A stretch of DNA of 46,971 nt, from contig JAIPIF010000007.1 of NCBI GenBank assembly GCA_021734785.1, positions 1-46,971 on the forward strand, written 5' to 3'. Position 1 is the stretch's first letter. Each line of letters opens with the position of its first letter. The position numbers and the translations under genes are program-made. The DNA comes from Candidatus Altimarinota bacterium. GTDB lineage: Bacteria > Patescibacteriota > Gracilibacteria > UBA4473. Under the pieces are notes generated by a model that worked only from the letters and a program-made list of their open reading frames with translations, searched no databases and was not told where the DNA came from. Below, piece after piece: positions 7,825 through 14,606 of the stretch.

Positions 7825-8532
7825 ATGTATCTAAAATATATAACTGATGAAAAGTTAATTGAAGAAGTTAAAAAAATATTAGCTGTAATTGAGAAAGCTA
7901 AATCTAACGATATTTATAGCAACGCACTTGACCCATTTAGTTTTATTTTTGATGTAACAGCAAATGGCTTAACTGTCGAAGAATGGTTTGAGCAAGAAGA
8001 AGTTAGGCAAGCTCAAAAATCAATGCAGAATCAAATTGGAAATTTTCATCAAGGTATAGTTGGAAATTCAATTGGTTGGAGTGATTTAGGAATTGGAAAA
8101 GTTATTGATTTGAAATGTGATTCAAAAAAAATTCTGGCTGAAATTAAAAATAAGCATAATACAACTAAAGGAAATCATAAAATAAATGTTTATGATGACT
8201 TAGAGATTATTTTGAATATGCCAGAGTATAAAGATTATACTGGTTATTATGTTGAGGTAATCCCTGCAAATAAGAATGTCTACAATAAACCATTTCAACC
8301 ACCTGATAATAAAATTAAAGATAAGGAAAAAAAGAACAGACCAATGAATGAAAAAATCCGACAAATTGATGGAAAAAGCTTCTATTCTATGGTTGGTGGA
8401 TATGAGAATGCATTAAAAGATTTGTATTTAGTTATTCCTAAGATTGTTTCCGAATTAACAGGGAAGCCTTTATCAGAAAAGGATGTTTCAAAATATTTAG
8501 AAATATTAAATTCAAGTTACAATTTCAGGTAA
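7825..8532 (+). CDS. Type II restriction endonuclease, Eco47II/Sau96I-type family
   Basis: The 235-residue protein carries NFHQGIVGNSIGWSDLG followed by AEIKNKHNTTKGNHK and YDDLE, which I recognise as the core of the Eco47II restriction endonuclease family (PF09553). Members cut GGNCC-type sites. The PD-(D/E)XK-like active site is suggested by D95 or another upstream acidic residue plus E106-x-K108. The cytosine-C5 methyltransferase gene lies 57 bases downstream on the same strand, which fits a complete type II system. The specificity is inferred from the family only. The system could stabilise the island by post-segregational killing or protect its host. Confidence 0.8.
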   Translation: MYLKYITDEKLIEEVKKILAVIEKAKSNDIYSNALDPFSFIFDVTANGLTVEEWFEQEEVRQAQKSMQNQIGNFHQGIVGNSIGWSDLGIGKVIDLKCDSKKILAEIKNKHNTTKGNHKINVYDDLEIILNMPEYKDYTGYYVEVIPANKNVYNKPFQPPDNKIKDKEKKNRPMNEKIRQIDGKSFYSMVGGYENALKDLYLVIPKIVSELTGKPLSEKDVSKYLEILNSSYNFR

Positions 8533-8536
8533 ATAC

Positions 8537-8555
8537 CCCTTGCATTATGCATTGG
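8537..8555. promoter_or_regulatory. Candidate operator between restriction and methyltransferase genes
   Basis: TGCAT-T-ATGCA at 8541-8551 is a perfect 11-bp inverted repeat, extended by matching CC and GG at 8537-8538 and 8554-8555 with two unpaired bases on each side. It overlaps the -35 region of a possible promoter for the methyltransferase gene. The methyltransferase carries an N-terminal helix-turn-helix domain, so autoregulation at this site is a natural hypothesis. Confidence 0.35.
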
Positions 8556-8567
8556 TTACTATAAGAT
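8540..8567 (+). promoter_or_regulatory. Possible promoter of the HTH-methyltransferase gene
   Basis: TTGCAT (8540-8545), a 16-bp spacer and TAAGAT (8562-8567) form a weak sigma70-type promoter inside the 57-base gap. TATAAG at 8560-8565 is an alternative -10 with a shorter spacer. A separate promoter would allow the methyltransferase to be made before the nuclease. Confidence 0.3.
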
Positions 8568-8589
8568 TGAGGAAATAACTAAATGTAAT

Positions 8590-9870
8590 ATGCAAACATC
8601 TCAAACAAAGAACTCTTATCTAACAGTTCACGAAGTAGCAGAATTTTTGAGTATTAGCTCTGATACTGTCCGAAGATGGGATAAAAAAGGACTTATTAAA
8701 TCTAAGAGAAATTCTCAGAATTATAGAGTTTTTAATAGGGAAGAAGTAAGTCGATTATTTTCAAAAGTTAATGGTGGAGACACAGAAAAAAGTCGCTTTA
8801 AGATTTTGAAAAATAATAAAACAACAAAGTATAATGTTATTGATTTGTTTTCTGGTGCAGGAGGAACAGCTTTAGGTTTTCATAATGCTGGATTGAATCA
8901 CAAACTGTTAGTTGAAATAGATAAGCAGGCTTCGGCAACACTAAAGAAAAATTTTACTGGTGCAGAAATTTTAAATGAAGATATTTCTAATGTCTGTTTT
9001 AAGAAGTATAAAGATAAAATTGATATAGTTGAGGCAGGATTTCCTTGCCAAGCTTTTTCCTCTGCAGGTAAAAAACTTGGGTTTAAAGATACTCGTGGAA
9101 CATTATTTTTTGAATTTGCACGGTGTGTTAACGAGGTAAAGCCTAAGATTGCAGTTGGTGAGAATGTTAGAGGATTATTAAATCACGATGGAGGTCGAAC
9201 TTTAGAAACAATGTTAAATGTTTTGGATGAAATTGGATATAGGGCTACATTTAAGCTTTTAAGAGCACAATATTTAGATGTTCCTCAAAAGAGAGAGCGT
9301 TTAATAATTATGGCAGTAAGAAAGGATTTAGATATGCCAATGCTGTTTCCAAAAGAAAAAAATTACACAATATCAGTAAAAGAAGCCTTTGAAAATGTAC
9401 CAAAATCAGAAGGACAAAAATACAATGATAAGAAGAAAGAAGTATTAAAGCTTGTCCCAGCAGGTGGTTATTGGAGAGATTTGCCAATTGATATCCAAAA
9501 GGAATATATGGGAAAGAGCTTTTATCACGGAGGAGGAAAGACAGGGATGGCACGAAGACTTAGTTGGGATGAACCAAGTTTAACTATTGTTTGTAGTCCT
9601 GCTCAAAAACAAACAGAAAGATGTCATCCTAAAGAGACTCGTCCTCTCACTATAAGAGAATCTGCTCGTATGCAGACCTTCCCGGACAATTGGGCGTTTC
9701 AAGGTTCTGTAGGAGCTCAATATAAGCAAGTAGGAAATGCTGTTCCTGTTAATTTAGGTTTTCATATTGGAGAAGCTCTTATTTCTATGCTTGATGGAAC
9801 ATTAGATGATACTAAATTTATAGAAGAGACTCCTAAGGAACTTAATAAAGAGCAAACTTTTAATTTTTGA
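8590..9870 (+). CDS. DNA cytosine-C5 methyltransferase with N-terminal MerR/excisionase-type HTH
   Basis: Residues 10-55 form a helix-turn-helix of the MerR/HTH_17 type (LTVHEVAEFLSISSDTVRRW, then YRVFNREEV). From residue 81 the protein is a C5 methyltransferase. It has DLFSGAGG at 85-92 (S-adenosylmethionine binding), GFPCQAFS with catalytic Cys153, ENV at 191-193, QKRERL and, near 400, QVGNAVP. The variable target-recognition region lies between the last two motifs. The enzyme should protect the sites cut by the Eco47II-type nuclease encoded just upstream. HTH fusions in C5 methyltransferases can repress their own promoter, and a palindrome at 8537-8555 is a candidate site. All catalytic residues are present. 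Confidence 0.9.
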   Translation: MQTSQTKNSYLTVHEVAEFLSISSDTVRRWDKKGLIKSKRNSQNYRVFNREEVSRLFSKVNGGDTEKSRFKILKNNKTTKYNVIDLFSGAGGTALGFHNAGLNHKLLVEIDKQASATLKKNFTGAEILNEDISNVCFKKYKDKIDIVEAGFPCQAFSSAGKKLGFKDTRGTLFFEFARCVNEVKPKIAVGENVRGLLNHDGGRTLETMLNVLDEIGYRATFKLLRAQYLDVPQKRERLIIMAVRKDLDMPMLFPKEKNYTISVKEAFENVPKSEGQKYNDKKKEVLKLVPAGGYWRDLPIDIQKEYMGKSFYHGGGKTGMARRLSWDEPSLTIVCSPAQKQTERCHPKETRPLTIRESARMQTFPDNWAFQGSVGAQYKQVGNAVPVNLGFHIGEALISMLDGTLDDTKFIEETPKELNKEQTFNF

Positions 9871-9873
9871 TAA

Positions 9874-10281
9874 ATGATATTTTCGCATATTAGCTACAAA
9901 AACCTTAACTCAAGACAAAAAGAAAATTATAATTTTCATAAAGTATCAGCAGTTTTAGCTAATTATGGATTTACAAGTATTCGCCTTACTGATGATTGGC
10001 AAGGAGCAGATTTTATAGCCTCTCATATAGACGGTGAAACATTTATAAAGGTTCAGCTCAAAGGTCGTCTCACTTTTGACAAAAAGTACTTAAACAAAGA
10101 AATTTGGGTCGCCTTTCCTTATAAAGAAGACTGGTATTTATACCCTCACGATGATTTAACAAATGAACTTAAAGAATCTCTGAATTTCAAAAACACAACT
10201 TCTTGGCAAGATAAAGGAGCTTATAGTTATAATAGTATAAGTAAGCCTACACTTAAACTTCTTTCTAAATACAAACTGTAA
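9874..10281 (+). CDS. Small protein with PD-(D/E)XK-like motif
   Basis: The 135-residue protein contains DDWQGADFIASHIDGE followed by FIKVQLKGR. The spacing of D46 and Q61-L-K63 resembles the PD-(D/E)XK nuclease core with glutamine in the E position, seen in several repair and restriction nucleases. It sits 3 bases after the methyltransferase gene and 1 base before the recombinase gene, so it is almost certainly in the same transcript. It could be a second nuclease of the restriction system or a nicking accessory. The core is short, so a non-catalytic role is also possible. Confidence 0.5.
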   Translation: MIFSHISYKNLNSRQKENYNFHKVSAVLANYGFTSIRLTDDWQGADFIASHIDGETFIKVQLKGRLTFDKKYLNKEIWVAFPYKEDWYLYPHDDLTNELKESLNFKNTTSWQDKGAYSYNSISKPTLKLLSKYKL

Positions 10282-10282
10282 A

Positions 10283-11812
10283 ATGAAGGCTGTAATTCTT
10301 GTCCGTGTTTCCAGTAAAGAGCAGGAAGATAATCATTCTCTCGATGCTCAACAGGAGAAACTCACCGCTTATTGCGAACAGAAAGGCTTTGAAAAGCCAG
10401 AAGTATTTAGAATTGTTGAATCTTCTACACAAGGAGAACGAAAGAAATTTAATGAAATGATTAAATGGATAAATCAGCAAGGCGAGCTGGTTTATTTAGT
10501 GGTTGATGCTGTTGATAGACTCCAAAGAAGCTTTAAGGAAACCATCATTCTTACCGATATGATGAAAGCCAAAAAGCTTGAACTACATTTTCTTAAAGAG
10601 AACCTGATTTTGGGTGAAGACGCAAACCCGATGCAGGTGATGATGTGGAACTTTGCCGTAATGTGTGCTCAGAATTTCGTTTTAAGCTCTGGTTATAATA
10701 TTAAGCGTTCTAACCAAAGAAAGCTCAATAATGGTGAATACATTCGCCAAGCACCAGTTGGTTATCGCAATTATCGAGATGATAGTGGAAGAAACCAAAT
10801 CAGAGTTGATGAAAATAGAGCCTATTTAGTAAAAGAGGCTTTTGAACTTTATTCAACTGGTAATCACTCTGTTAGTTCGCTTTGGAAGTATTTAAAAGAA
10901 AAAAAGCTTACGGTCATCAAAAAAGCCGAACGACCACTTATTGGTCGAGCCAGCGTTGCCCGAATGCTTCAAGATAAATTCTATATCGGTACAATGACGG
11001 TTAAAGGCAAAGAATATCCACATAATTATCCAACACTTATTGATGATTTCACATTCCAGAAATGCCAAAAAGTAATGCACAGTAAAACTCAAAAGCACAA
11101 AAAAGAAGATACCAAGCATTCTTACGCCCTGAAAGGTATCCTGAAAAATAGAACCACAGGAAGGTTGATGTCAGGCTCGACCACAAAAGGAAATATCTAC
11201 TATTACAGTCCTAAGTATGGCGATAGCCCAGCCTCTAAGAATGTGAAAGAAGAAATCATATTGGCTCAGATAGAAGAAGTTTTTAAAAGCATTGTTATAC
11301 CTTATGAAATTCGCACAGAACTAAAAGAACGACTTAAAAATATCCACGAATCAAAGAATTACTTTAAAGAGCAATCAATCGCCCGAATAAAGAAAAAATA
11401 CAACGGTATTGATAAAAAACTTTCAAACCTGCTTAATTTGCGAATTGACGATAGTATTACTCAGAAAGAGTATAACAAAAAAGCGACTGAACTAAACCAA
11501 GAGAAAAAAGATTTAGAGCTTGAAATAAAGCAGTTTGATGATGCCGATGAAAAGTTTGCTATTACAGTTCAGTACTTACTTGATATATGTTCAAAAGCCC
11601 ACGAACTTTTTATAAGTTCTAAACCAGAGCAGAAACGCCAATTGATTAACTTTGTACTTTCAAACCTTTCCTTAGATGGAGAAAGACTGCACTATGACCT
11701 GAACAAACCGTTCGATGTCATAGCACAATCTTCTAAAAGTTCTGAGTGGTACAGGCGGAGGGATTCGAACCCCCGACACCCGGTTCCGAAGACCGGTGCT
11801 CTAATCCACTGA
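10283..11812 (+). CDS. Large serine recombinase (integrase) of the island
   Basis: The 509-residue protein opens with MKAVILVRVSSKEQ. The RVS motif places the catalytic serine at residue 10. A resolvase domain covers about 1-150, with DAVDRLQRS typical of the family. A recombinase domain follows (GYRNYRDDSGRNQI to about residue 275), and then a coiled-coil region near 370-430. The zinc-ribbon region, ALKGILKNRTTGRLMSG, lacks the paired cysteines usual there. The last 21 residues (WYRRRDSNPRHP and on) are antisense translation of the tRNA-Arg gene, because the frame crosses the right junction. The probable native tail is at 3872-3997. The recombinase should integrate and excise the element. 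Confidence 0.92.
   Translation: MKAVILVRVSSKEQEDNHSLDAQQEKLTAYCEQKGFEKPEVFRIVESSTQGERKKFNEMIKWINQQGELVYLVVDAVDRLQRSFKETIILTDMMKAKKLELHFLKENLILGEDANPMQVMMWNFAVMCAQNFVLSSGYNIKRSNQRKLNNGEYIRQAPVGYRNYRDDSGRNQIRVDENRAYLVKEAFELYSTGNHSVSSLWKYLKEKKLTVIKKAERPLIGRASVARMLQDKFYIGTMTVKGKEYPHNYPTLIDDFTFQKCQKVMHSKTQKHKKEDTKHSYALKGILKNRTTGRLMSGSTTKGNIYYYSPKYGDSPASKNVKEEIILAQIEEVFKSIVIPYEIRTELKERLKNIHESKNYFKEQSIARIKKKYNGIDKKLSNLLNLRIDDSITQKEYNKKATELNQEKKDLELEIKQFDDADEKFAITVQYLLDICSKAHELFISSKPEQKRQLINFVLSNLSLDGERLHYDLNKPFDVIAQSSKSSEWYRRRDSNPRHPVPKTGALIH
11747..11753 (+). other. Candidate attR core (TGGTACA) at the tRNA-Arg 3' end
   Basis: These seven bases repeat the sequence at 3872-3878. They are the complement of the tRNA 3' end TGTACCA, so integration leaves the complete tRNA gene intact on the right side. 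Confidence 0.6.
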
Positions 11813-11823
11813 GCTACGCCTGC
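11747..11823 (-). tRNA. tRNA-Arg (anticodon TCG)
   Basis: On the minus strand the 77 bases fold as a full cloverleaf with CCA encoded. The acceptor is GCAGGCG paired with CGCCTGT (a G-U first pair). The anticodon stem CCGGT/ACCGG closes the loop CTTCGGA, so the anticodon is TCG, reading CGA. The T arm is GGGGG-TTCGAAT-CCCTC. The gene is the integration target of the island, and 66 of its bases are also read by the recombinase frame on the other strand. Confidence 0.95.
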
Positions 11824-11853
11824 GGGTTGGGAAATGGCTAAAACAGCGGCGCG

Positions 11854-11881
11854 ATTGTAGCGCAGAAAATTTTGGGAGCAA
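11854..11881 (-). promoter_or_regulatory. Promoter of tRNA-Arg
   Basis: On the minus strand TTGCTC (complement at 11876-11881), 16 bases and a strong TACAAT (complement at 11854-11859) lie about 30 bases before the tRNA 5' end. The promoter is outside the island, so expression of the tRNA should survive integration. Confidence 0.6.
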
Positions 11882-11909
11882 GTTTTTTGACGGGAAAGGG
11901 GCACGGGGC

Positions 11910-11938
11910 TTGATTTTTCGAAGAAATTTTGGTACACT
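11910..11938 (+). promoter_or_regulatory. Promoter of the M23-SLH gene
   Basis: TTGATT at 11910-11915, a 17-bp spacer and TACACT at 11933-11938 form a good sigma70-type promoter. Transcription should start near 11945, giving a leader of about 28 bases before the ATG at 11973. Confidence 0.65.
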
Positions 11939-11972
11939 GTCCTGAATTTTCTTGATTTTTCAAAAAATCACC

Positions 11973-14105
11973 ATGAAAAAACGGTTTGAACTGATTGCGT
12001 TTGCAGTTGCTGCCCTGGCGGGAGCAGCTGTCGCCAAAAAACTGAATCAAAAGCCCAAAGGATCGGGGCAACTGGTGGCAAAAAATGGAGCGCCGATCAA
12101 ACCGGTTCGCTTTGTCTCACGTCCGATTCACCAGCCTCGTGAACGAGATTTCTGGATGAGTTTCTGGCAGAAGCGCAGCAAGCCTATTTTAATCGTTCTG
12201 GGGTTGGTTCTCGCCTCGTTATTGTTTCAGAGTACGCTGGAAAAATACGGACAATTTTTTCGCACCAGTATGCTCGAGCTGGAGGTGCCGGTGGAATTTA
12301 CCGGGACCACAATGCCAATCAAAAAAGTCCCCAATTGGGTCGATCTCTCCGACGCCGAGCGACGAATGACCTACGATCAGATTCCTACAGAAAAATTCAT
12401 CCCGCTCCCGCCGTACAATCTCTCATTGATGAAAGCAGGACAGGTCTGGCGTCGAGACAATAAATATGAACGCAACGTGTATCTGACCTATCCCGTCCCA
12501 AATCTGGGAAACTACGAACTTGATGCTACAGAAGAATCCGGCTCACACACTGGTGTCGATATCAAAACACCCGTCGGCACCCCCGTCCACGCCATCGCCA
12601 GTGGAGTAGTGATCAAAGCAGAAAATCAACCCACTGGATTTGGACAACACATCGTTATTGCCCACGTGGATATCCCCGACCCGGGAAATCCGGCGGAAAA
12701 AACAACCCTGTACTCAGCGTATGCACACCTCTCCCAAAGACTGGTAAGTGTCGGGAACAAGGTCACCAAAGGACAGATCATTGCCAAAACCGGCATGTCG
12801 GGGATGGCGACCGCACCACATCTTCACTTCCAGGTGGATCGAAAAGGCGCTCCCTTTCATCCATATTGGCCTTTTACGTGGAAAGACCTGCAAGCGTACA
12901 ATATTAGCTCGTACTTTGAGGCGGTCAAACAGGGCATCGGTCTCACCCGTGCCAAAGAATACACCTTTCATCCCATGCTTTTGGCCTCGACCTTCACCCG
13001 GTATGAAAATCCCAATCGCATGGTTGCCTCCGCCGGGACGCCGGATCAGCCGATCGAGGAAACGCTTGAAGAAAAAACCGAAACCGAGACACCTGCTGAA
13101 TCCGTCACTGAAGAATGGACAGACGAAGTCGAAGAAACGGTTGTCACCTCCGAAAGAAATACCGAGACCACTTTTGAACGCAAGCCACGAATTCTCCGAA
13201 AACCTGTGTACAAGAATCGCATCACCACCGTTGCCCGCACCACGCCCATCCGTCGCGGCAGCGCCCAGCGAGAAACGGCACCGGTCAAACAGTATGCCGA
13301 GCCGATTGAAATTGAAGCCGATGGTATTTTTGTTCCAGGAGTGGAAAAGAAAGTCATCATCCGCGTGAATGACCCGACCCTTGTCGCAAGCGCAGGAATG
13401 CTCCTGACCTCTACTCTCGAAAATTTTGCTTCGATTTCCCCCGCTCGACTGGATGCCGATGACTTTGTCAATGGGGAGGCAGAAATCTCCGTCATCTCGG
13501 ATTCGCAAGCCAATTTCCGTCTGATCGTGCAGGGAGATTTTGGAGAAGTAAAATCGAACACACTCCGTGCCCGGATGTATTCTGATCTTGAAGAAACTCA
13601 TCCCGCGTACGAAGCCATCGAATTTCTCAAAAACAACGGCATCATAACCGGCTACGCCGATGGGACCTTTCGCCCAAAAACCACACTCAACCGCGCCGAG
13701 GCAGTAAAATTACTGATCGAAGCCAATGAACTCCGGCTCCTGCCGGCAGAAGTGCTTTTCTCTGATGTGCCACAAAACAGCTGGTACACCCCGTATGTCA
13801 AAACCGCCCTGGCACGAGACCTGGTCCGAGGATACGCAGACAACACGTTCCGTCCCGGAAAAACAATCTCCCGCGCTGAGTTTCTCAAAATTGCCATTGA
13901 AGCGGCAAACATCCCGCTCGATCATCCGGTCGCCGCACCGTACGCCGACACGCCGCTGGGGCAGTGGTTTACCCCGTACTTTGATGTGGCCAAACGAAAA
14001 GAACTCTTTGACACTGGATCCAAAAACATCGCCGCCCCCGCGCGACCAATCACCCGCGCCGAAGCCGCAGAGATTCTGTACAACCTGCTGCTGACACAGC
14101 GGTAA
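11973..14105 (+). CDS. M23 (LytM-type) peptidase with C-terminal SLH repeats
   Basis: I start at ATG 11973 (MKKRFELIAF) rather than the in-frame TTG at 11952, giving 710 residues. There is a short N-terminal hydrophobic stretch (7-20) and a membrane segment at about 71-86. A LytM/M23 domain at about 190-300 keeps its zinc ligands: HTGVD (H192, D196) and HLHFQ (H283, H285). Glu/Thr-rich and proline-containing linkers follow. Three SLH repeats occupy roughly 530-710, each with G(Y)AD.TFRP..T..RAE-like cores; the third is degenerate. The protein probably cleaves or remodels peptidoglycan cross-links outside the membrane while bound to the wall. It converges with the next gene with a 3-base gap. 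Confidence 0.9.
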   Translation: MKKRFELIAFAVAALAGAAVAKKLNQKPKGSGQLVAKNGAPIKPVRFVSRPIHQPRERDFWMSFWQKRSKPILIVLGLVLASLLFQSTLEKYGQFFRTSMLELEVPVEFTGTTMPIKKVPNWVDLSDAERRMTYDQIPTEKFIPLPPYNLSLMKAGQVWRRDNKYERNVYLTYPVPNLGNYELDATEESGSHTGVDIKTPVGTPVHAIASGVVIKAENQPTGFGQHIVIAHVDIPDPGNPAEKTTLYSAYAHLSQRLVSVGNKVTKGQIIAKTGMSGMATAPHLHFQVDRKGAPFHPYWPFTWKDLQAYNISSYFEAVKQGIGLTRAKEYTFHPMLLASTFTRYENPNRMVASAGTPDQPIEETLEEKTETETPAESVTEEWTDEVEETVVTSERNTETTFERKPRILRKPVYKNRITTVARTTPIRRGSAQRETAPVKQYAEPIEIEADGIFVPGVEKKVIIRVNDPTLVASAGMLLTSTLENFASISPARLDADDFVNGEAEISVISDSQANFRLIVQGDFGEVKSNTLRARMYSDLEETHPAYEAIEFLKNNGIITGYADGTFRPKTTLNRAEAVKLLIEANELRLLPAEVLFSDVPQNSWYTPYVKTALARDLVRGYADNTFRPGKTISRAEFLKIAIEAANIPLDHPVAAPYADTPLGQWFTPYFDVAKRKELFDTGSKNIAAPARPITRAEAAEILYNLLLTQR

Positions 14106-14108
14106 AAA

Positions 14109-14510
14109 TTACTCTCCAGATCGCTCCCAGTATTTGTGCGTGTGTTTTGGATATCGAACATCCAAATGAGAAAACGTTTCTTCTGTTTCTTTTATTGAAA
14201 CACCCTTTTCAGCCAAAGCTGTTTTTATTCGCTCAAGAAACTCTAAAAGTAGTTCTTCTGGATCTCCTGTTATTTTTCCCTGTTCCTGTAATTTTTGCAA
14301 TTCCGCTCTGAGTCGCAATTCCAAAGAATTGTATCCCTCCACGAGAGCAATTTTCCCCTCTTTGCCTAATTCTTTTACCTTCTTTCGTATGATTGCCTTT
14401 ATTCCATTTACTTTTTCAATCCCCATTCCTCCCTCTTCCCGAGGCTTTTCGACAGAAGAGATCAGATTCTCTAAAATATTTTTTCGCGTTTTTCGATCAA
14501 GTTCCGCCAT
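14109..14510 (-). CDS. Unknown 133-aa helical protein
   Basis: The sequence is charged and helical, with likely coiled coil around LELRLRAELQKLQEQGK and DPEELLLEFLERIKTALAEKG. No signal peptide or membrane segment is present, so it should be cytoplasmic. I recognise no family. A divergent promoter pair lies upstream (14533-14561 for this gene). It converges with the M23-SLH gene. Confidence 0.65.
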   Translation of the reverse strand: MAELDRKTRKNILENLISSVEKPREEGGMGIEKVNGIKAIIRKKVKELGKEGKIALVEGYNSLELRLRAELQKLQEQGKITGDPEELLLEFLERIKTALAEKGVSIKETEETFSHLDVRYPKHTHKYWERSGE

Positions 14511-14532
14511 GTTTTAAATTGAATTCTTTTCT

Positions 14533-14561
14533 TTTCTATCTTTTTTTCAAAACTGTGTCAA
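14533..14561 (-). promoter_or_regulatory. Promoter of the 133-aa protein gene
   Basis: On the minus strand TTGACA (complement 14556-14561), a 17-bp spacer and TAGAAA (complement 14533-14538) lie about 23 bases upstream of the start codon at 14510. It is back-to-back with the promoter at 14571-14599. Confidence 0.6.
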
Positions 14562-14570
14562 GAAAATAAA

Positions 14571-14599
14571 TTGACACTTGGGACAATTTCATGTAAAAG
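14571..14599 (+). promoter_or_regulatory. Promoter of the secreted/TM protein gene, nearly leaderless
   Basis: A perfect TTGACA at 14571-14576, 17-bp spacer and TAAAAG at 14594-14599 are followed by the ATG at 14607, only 7 bases beyond the -10. Transcription would start at or within a base or two of the start codon, implying a leaderless mRNA. This also excludes the longer reading frame that begins at 14571. Confidence 0.65.
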
Positions 14600-14606
14600 C
14601 GAGCTG

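Larger units (their letters stand above)
3872..11753 (+). mobile_element. Integrated genomic island at tRNA-Arg(TCG), about 7.9 kb
   Basis: An AT-rich block with ten plus-strand genes is bounded by TGGTACA at 3872-3878 and at 11747-11753. The right copy is the 3' end (TGTACCA on the minus strand) of a complete tRNA-Arg gene, and the last gene before it encodes a large serine recombinase. Large serine recombinases typically use a short core of identity, so a 7-bp core fits. A longer 20-bp direct repeat (3698-3717 with 11747-11766) is the alternative left end. Cargo includes a restriction-modification pair, a phage/plasmid-type replication protein and a SpoVG-like protein. Base composition and codon use differ sharply from flanking host genes. 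Confidence 0.8.

Noticed and set aside
3872-11753. Inovirus-like prophage
   Set aside because: The Rep is gene II-like, but no Zot-type ATPase, major coat protein series or adsorption protein is recognisable, and a serine recombinase plus restriction-modification cargo fit a plasmid-like island better.
11747-11812. WYRRRDSNPRHP as a genuine conserved recombinase domain
   Set aside because: It is the exact antisense translation of the tRNA-Arg gene, so similar tails in other recombinases reflect integration into tRNA genes and not shared protein function.
12714-13601. Long minus-strand frames across the M23-SLH gene
   Set aside because: They are antisense shadows of a strongly supported gene and have low-complexity, Arg/Gly/Phe-rich translations.
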